A DNA stretch of 64,000 nucleotides, taken from NCBI RefSeq assembly GCF_036263595.1, contig NZ_DATAGQ010000132.1:4656-68655 (forward strand), written 5' to 3'. The notes under the pieces were generated by a model that worked only from the letters and a program-made list of their open reading frames with translations, ran no database searches and was not told the DNA's origin. Shown one piece after another: positions 61,076 to 64,000 of the stretch. The stretch is from Geminicoccus sp036263595 (GTDB lineage Bacteria > Pseudomonadota > Alphaproteobacteria > Geminicoccales > Geminicoccaceae). How positions within the stretch are numbered: the first letter of the stretch is position 1; every line of letters starts with the position of its first letter. The position numbers were made by a program, and so were the translations under genes.

Positions 61076-62214
61076 GAGGTGGCTCCCTTCAGCAGCTCGC
61101 GCGCGATGATGGTGCGCTGGATCTGGTTGGTGCCCTCGTAGATCTGGCAGATCTTGGCATCGCGGTAGAGCCGCTCGACCTCGTAGCCCTTCACGTAACC
61201 GGTGCCGCCGAACACCTGGACAGCATCGGCCGAGCGGGCGACCGCGACGTCGCCGGCCATGCACTTGGCCATTGAGCAGGCCATGTTGGCGGCGGGATCG
61301 CCGTTCTCCAGCTTCACCGCGGCGTCCCAAGTGAGCAGGCGCGCCGCCTGGATGTCCTTGGCCATATCGGCCAAGAGCCATTGCAGGCCCTGGAACTCTG
61401 CGATCGGCTGGCCGAACTGCCGGCGTGCCTGGGCCTGCGCCACGGCGGCTTCCAGGCCGGCCTGAGCGATACCCACCGCCAGCGCGGCGATGCCCACCCT
61501 GCCCTTTTCCAGGACGCTCATCATGATGTGGAAGCCGCGGCCTTCCGGACCGAGCAGGGCATCGTCGGGAAGCTCGACCCCATCGAAATGGAGGGCGCCC
61601 ACCGGCGAGGCGCGCTGTCCCATCTTGTGCTCACGCGCGCCCTTGGAGAAGCCCGGCGACGTGGCGTCGACGATGAAGATGCTCATGCCGCGATGGCCGG
61701 CCGCCTTGTCGGTTCGCGCCAGCACGACGGCGAAATCGCAGACCGGCGCGTTGTGGATCCATAGCTTGCCGCCGTCGAGGCGCCAGCCGTTGGCGGTTCG
61801 GGTCGCCGAGGTCCGGATGCCGGACACGTCGGTCCCGGCATCCGCCTCGGTGATCGCATAGGCCGGCCGAAGCTCGCCCTTGAGCGCCGGGGCCAGCCAG
61901 CGCGCCCGCTGGGCGTCGGTGCCGTAGCGGGTGAACAGCGTGCCGATCAGCTCCAGCAGGCCGCACTGGTCGGCGACCGAGGCGTAGCCTTTGGAGAGTT
62001 CCTCCATGACCAAGGCATAGGACAGCACGTCCATGCCGGCCCCGCCATGCTCCGCCGGCACCGTGATCCCGAACAGGCCCAGCTCGGCCATCTGGGCGTA
62101 GATCTCGGACGGGAAGCGTTCGCTCTCGTCGAGTTCGTTCGCGATCGGGCGGATCACGTCGGCGGCAAACCGGCGCACCGTATCGCGAACCTCGCGATGC
62201 TCCTCCGTCAACAT
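61072..62214 (-). CDS. Acyl-CoA dehydrogenase
   Basis: A 380-residue FAD enzyme with the standard three domains: DTVRRFAADVIRPIANELDESERFP, FGITVPAEHGGAGMDVLSY, AYAITEADAGTDVSGIRTSA, LWIHNAPVCDFAVVLART, VFGGTGYVKGYEVERLYRDAKI and the catalytic Glu in IYEGTNQIQRTIIARELL. Co-translated with the SDR. Divergent from a BenE transporter; a TAAC-N6-GTTA operator lies between. Could act on an alicyclic or aromatic-derived acyl-CoA (for example a cyclohexanecarboxyl-CoA type); inference. Confidence 0.94.
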   Translation of the reverse strand: MLTEEHREVRDTVRRFAADVIRPIANELDESERFPSEIYAQMAELGLFGITVPAEHGGAGMDVLSYALVMEELSKGYASVADQCGLLELIGTLFTRYGTDAQRARWLAPALKGELRPAYAITEADAGTDVSGIRTSATRTANGWRLDGGKLWIHNAPVCDFAVVLARTDKAAGHRGMSIFIVDATSPGFSKGAREHKMGQRASPVGALHFDGVELPDDALLGPEGRGFHIMMSVLEKGRVGIAALAVGIAQAGLEAAVAQAQARRQFGQPIAEFQGLQWLLADMAKDIQAARLLTWDAAVKLENGDPAANMACSMAKCMAGDVAVARSADAVQVFGGTGYVKGYEVERLYRDAKICQIYEGTNQIQRTIIARELLKGATS

Positions 62215-62240
62215 CCAGCCTGTCCCCGAGCTTCGTTCCA

Positions 62241-62260
62241 GTAAGTAACTAGATGGTTAT
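62241..62260. promoter_or_regulatory. Operator copy 1, acyl-CoA dehydrogenase / benE
   Basis: GTAAGTAACTAGATGGTTAT contains TAAC-N6-GTTA arms and is 18/20 identical to the sequence at 63574-63593. It lies 27 bp upstream of the dehydrogenase start and 99 bp upstream of the benE start, right for a TetR or MarR-type repressor of both. Confidence 0.7.
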
Positions 62261-62358
62261 TTGCACCCAACCGCCGCCGTGTGCAAGCGCCCGCGATTGC
62301 GGAGTTGGCGCGGCGCGCGCAAACACGTCGCCGTCGCAAAAAGTGGAGCGGTACGGCG

Positions 62359-63537
62359 ATGATGGCGGGCGAAGCGCAGAAGGTGGGGCTGTTCCAGCCA
62401 GTTACGGCCGGCCTGCTAGCCGCCATCGTGGGCTTCGGCAGCTCGTTCCCGATCGTGCTGCAGGGGCTGGCGGCCGCAGGTGCCTCGCCTGCCGAGGCTG
62501 CGTCCGGGCTCATCGCGCTGTCAATCGTGATGGGCCTGCTCGCCATCTTCCTCAGCCTGCGCACGCGGATGCCGGTTTCGGTGGCATGGTCCACGCCCGG
62601 TGCGGCACTTCTGGTCGCCACCGGCACGCCAGAGGGCGGGTTCTCCGGTGCGGTCGGTGCCTTCCTGGTCGCGGCGGCGCTGATCGTGGTGGCGGGCGTC
62701 TGGAAGGGGTTCGGGCGTGCCGTGGCGGCCATTCCCTCGTCGCTCGCCAATGCCATGCTGGCCGGCGTGCTGCTCGACCTGTGCTTGGCGCCAGTAAGGG
62801 CCGTAGGTGCCATGCCGGCCCTTGCCCTGCCGATCATCCTCGTCTGGGCGATCGCCTGGCGATTTGCCCGGCTCTATGCCGTACCGATCGCGGTCGTGGT
62901 GACGGCGGCCATTGTCCTGGGTGCCACACCCGTCCCCCCGGGCGCACTCGACAATATCCTGCCCCACCCGGTCCTGGTGTTGCCGACCCTGTCCATGGAC
63001 GCGCTGATCGGCATCTCCCTGCCATTGTTCCTGGTCACGATGGCTTCGCAGAACGTCCCGGGCCTCGCCGTGATGCACGCCAACGGCTACCGGCCGGACG
63101 TCTCGCCCATCTTCGTCTCGAGCGGCCTTGCCAGCATGGTGACCAGCCTGTTCGGCGGCCACCTGGTGAACCTTGCCGCGATCACCGCCGCCCTTTGCGC
63201 CGGTCCCGAGGCGCATCCAAACCCGAACCGGCGCTACATCGCGGCCGTCACCAACGGTGTGGGCTACTTGCTGCTTGGCCTGTTCGCAGGCTTCGCTGCC
63301 GCCTTCATCGCGGCCTCGCCGCCCCTCCTGATCCAGGCGGTCGCCGGCTTGGCGCTGCTGGGCGCCCTCACCAGCGCCTTGTCCGGCGCCCTCGCCAAGG
63401 AATCCGAACGGATCCCGGCGATCATGACCTTCGTGACGACCGCGTCGGGCATCTCGTTCTTCGGGATCGGCGCCGCCTTTTGGGGCCTGCTGGTGGGCGG
63501 GCTCATGCTGTCCCTGGCGCGCAGCGGACGGCGCTGA
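62359..63537 (+). CDS. benE: Benzoate/H+ symporter BenE family
   Basis: A 392-residue transporter with about 11-12 TM helices. Family motifs: FQPVTAGLLAAIVGFGSSFPIVLQGL, MPVSVAWSTPGAALLVATGTPEGGF, LPLFLVTMASQNVPGLAVMHANGYRPD, GGHLVNLAAITAALCAGPEAHPNPNRRY, and ALAKESERIPAIMTFVTTASGISFFGIG. The start MAGEAQKVGLFQPV at 62359 (or 62362) is preferred over an ATG at 62281 that would add a basic, low-complexity extension across the leader. It would import benzoate or a similar aromatic/alicyclic acid for the neighbouring CoA-dependent enzymes. Confidence 0.92.
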   Translation: MMAGEAQKVGLFQPVTAGLLAAIVGFGSSFPIVLQGLAAAGASPAEAASGLIALSIVMGLLAIFLSLRTRMPVSVAWSTPGAALLVATGTPEGGFSGAVGAFLVAAALIVVAGVWKGFGRAVAAIPSSLANAMLAGVLLDLCLAPVRAVGAMPALALPIILVWAIAWRFARLYAVPIAVVVTAAIVLGATPVPPGALDNILPHPVLVLPTLSMDALIGISLPLFLVTMASQNVPGLAVMHANGYRPDVSPIFVSSGLASMVTSLFGGHLVNLAAITAALCAGPEAHPNPNRRYIAAVTNGVGYLLLGLFAGFAAAFIAASPPLLIQAVAGLALLGALTSALSGALAKESERIPAIMTFVTTASGISFFGIGAAFWGLLVGGLMLSLARSGRR

Positions 63538-63573
63538 ACGGAAGCCGCCGCTTGCCGTGCCGGGCCGGATTAG

Positions 63574-63593
63574 GTAAGTAACTGGATAGTTAT
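63574..63593. promoter_or_regulatory. Operator copy 2, upstream of the CoA-transferase gene
   Basis: GTAAGTAACTGGATAGTTAT, same TAAC-N6-GTTA arms as copy 1 with two substitutions. It is 27 bp upstream of the CoA-transferase start, the same distance as copy 1 is from the acyl-CoA dehydrogenase start. Confidence 0.7.
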
Positions 63594-63619
63594 CAGGGAT
63601 CGGCGGCAGGGAGCGGGCC

Positions 63620-64000
63620 TTGGACAAGCGGATCGACGCGGACGCGGTGGCGGCCACGGTCGAGGATGGCGCCACCATCGTGCTCTGCGGTTCGGGCGGC
63701 GGGCTCATTGAGGCCGACTTCGTCTATGCCGCGATCGAGCGGCGCTTCCTGACGACGGGGCATCCACGGGACCTGACGCTGGTCCATGCGCTGGGCATCG
63801 GCGACGGCAAGGAGAAGGGCCTGAACCGCTTTGCCCATGAGGGCATGGTCAGGCGGGTGATCGGCGGCCACTGGTCCTGGTCCCCGCGAATGCAGGCCAT
63901 GGCGGAAGCGGACCTGATCGAGGCCTTCGTGCTGCCGGCAGGCTGCGTCGCGCTGCTCAACCGCGAGATCGGTGCGGGGCGGCCCGGGCTGATCACTCAT
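63620..64000 (+). CDS. CoA-transferase subunit (3' truncated by window)
   Basis: The first 127 residues of a family-I CoA-transferase. It starts at TTG (63620) with an AGGGAG site 6 bp upstream. Visible: ATVEDGATIVLCGSGGGLIEADFV, LTLVHALGIGDGKEKGLNRFA, VIGGHWSWSPRMQAMAEADL and VLPAGCVALLNREIGAGRPGLITH, the glycine-rich CoA-loop region and the GQWS/GHWSW motif of propionate/acetate CoA-transferase alpha halves. Could be a single-chain enzyme or the alpha subunit; the rest lies outside. Linked to benE and the dehydrogenase by a shared operator. Confidence 0.88.
   Translation, partial: MDKRIDADAVAATVEDGATIVLCGSGGGLIEADFVYAAIERRFLTTGHPRDLTLVHALGIGDGKEKGLNRFAHEGMVRRVIGGHWSWSPRMQAMAEADLIEAFVLPAGCVALLNREIGAGRPGLITH

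Overview
The window is a dense, GC-rich (roughly 65% by eye) bacterial chromosome segment. Several things point to Alphaproteobacteria, most plausibly a soil- or plant-associated Rhodospirillales/Geminicoccales or Rhizobiales-like heterotroph: the many ABC importers with separate binding proteins, a DnaJ-type CbpA/CbpM pair, an SLC5-STAC histidine kinase, EttA, and frequent 4-bp ATGA/GTGA stop-start overlaps. This placement is inference. No rRNA, tRNA, CRISPR array or intact mobile element was seen.

Layout. 1-1702: end of cbpA, cbpM, and a glutathionyl-hydroquinone reductase. 1694-8674: a two-component system divergent from an envelope-lipid cluster (LtaS-type sulfatase, PAP2 phosphatase, diacylglycerol kinase, exo/endonuclease-phosphatase-fold membrane protein), with a tandem heptamer site between them. 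9073-15810: an Rrf2 regulator, a decayed IS5-family element, an operon of receiver, small membrane protein and symporter-kinase hybrid, and ettA. 15822-21529: a probable pseudo-protease with a DinB-fold protein, an aminotransferase, two methyltransferases, an MBL hydrolase and a DedA protein. 21767-22552: a MATE remnant and an unknown reading frame.

22794-30653 is a catabolic island. An NMT1-type ABC importer is translationally chained to a CodA-like amidohydrolase and an FAD oxidase. Upstream on the same strand are two flavodoxin-fold reductases and a RidA protein, with a divergent creatininase-family hydrolase. It looks like uptake and breakdown of a small N-heterocycle. 30826-35282 is a BMP-type (nucleoside-like) importer. 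35567-38395 is a large sedolisin (S53) protease with a DUF4114-like C-terminus. 38560-40802 holds a heavily frameshifted nitrate reductase relic next to an intact siroheme synthase.

41930-46567 is a ribose/AI-2-type importer with two different permeases. 46712-50267 is an unassigned three-gene unit (lipoprotein with peptidoglycan-binding-like repeats, transglycosylase-CHAP-like fusion without a signal peptide, membrane protein with an exported Ig-like tail); this is the best candidate for an undescribed system. 51337-58448 contains a TetR regulator with a perfect 16-bp operator, a sugar isomerase/epimerase, an aldo/keto reductase and a maltose-type importer. 60302-64000 contains an acyl-CoA dehydrogenase/SDR pair, a BenE transporter and the start of a CoA-transferase, tied together by two near-identical 20-bp operators.
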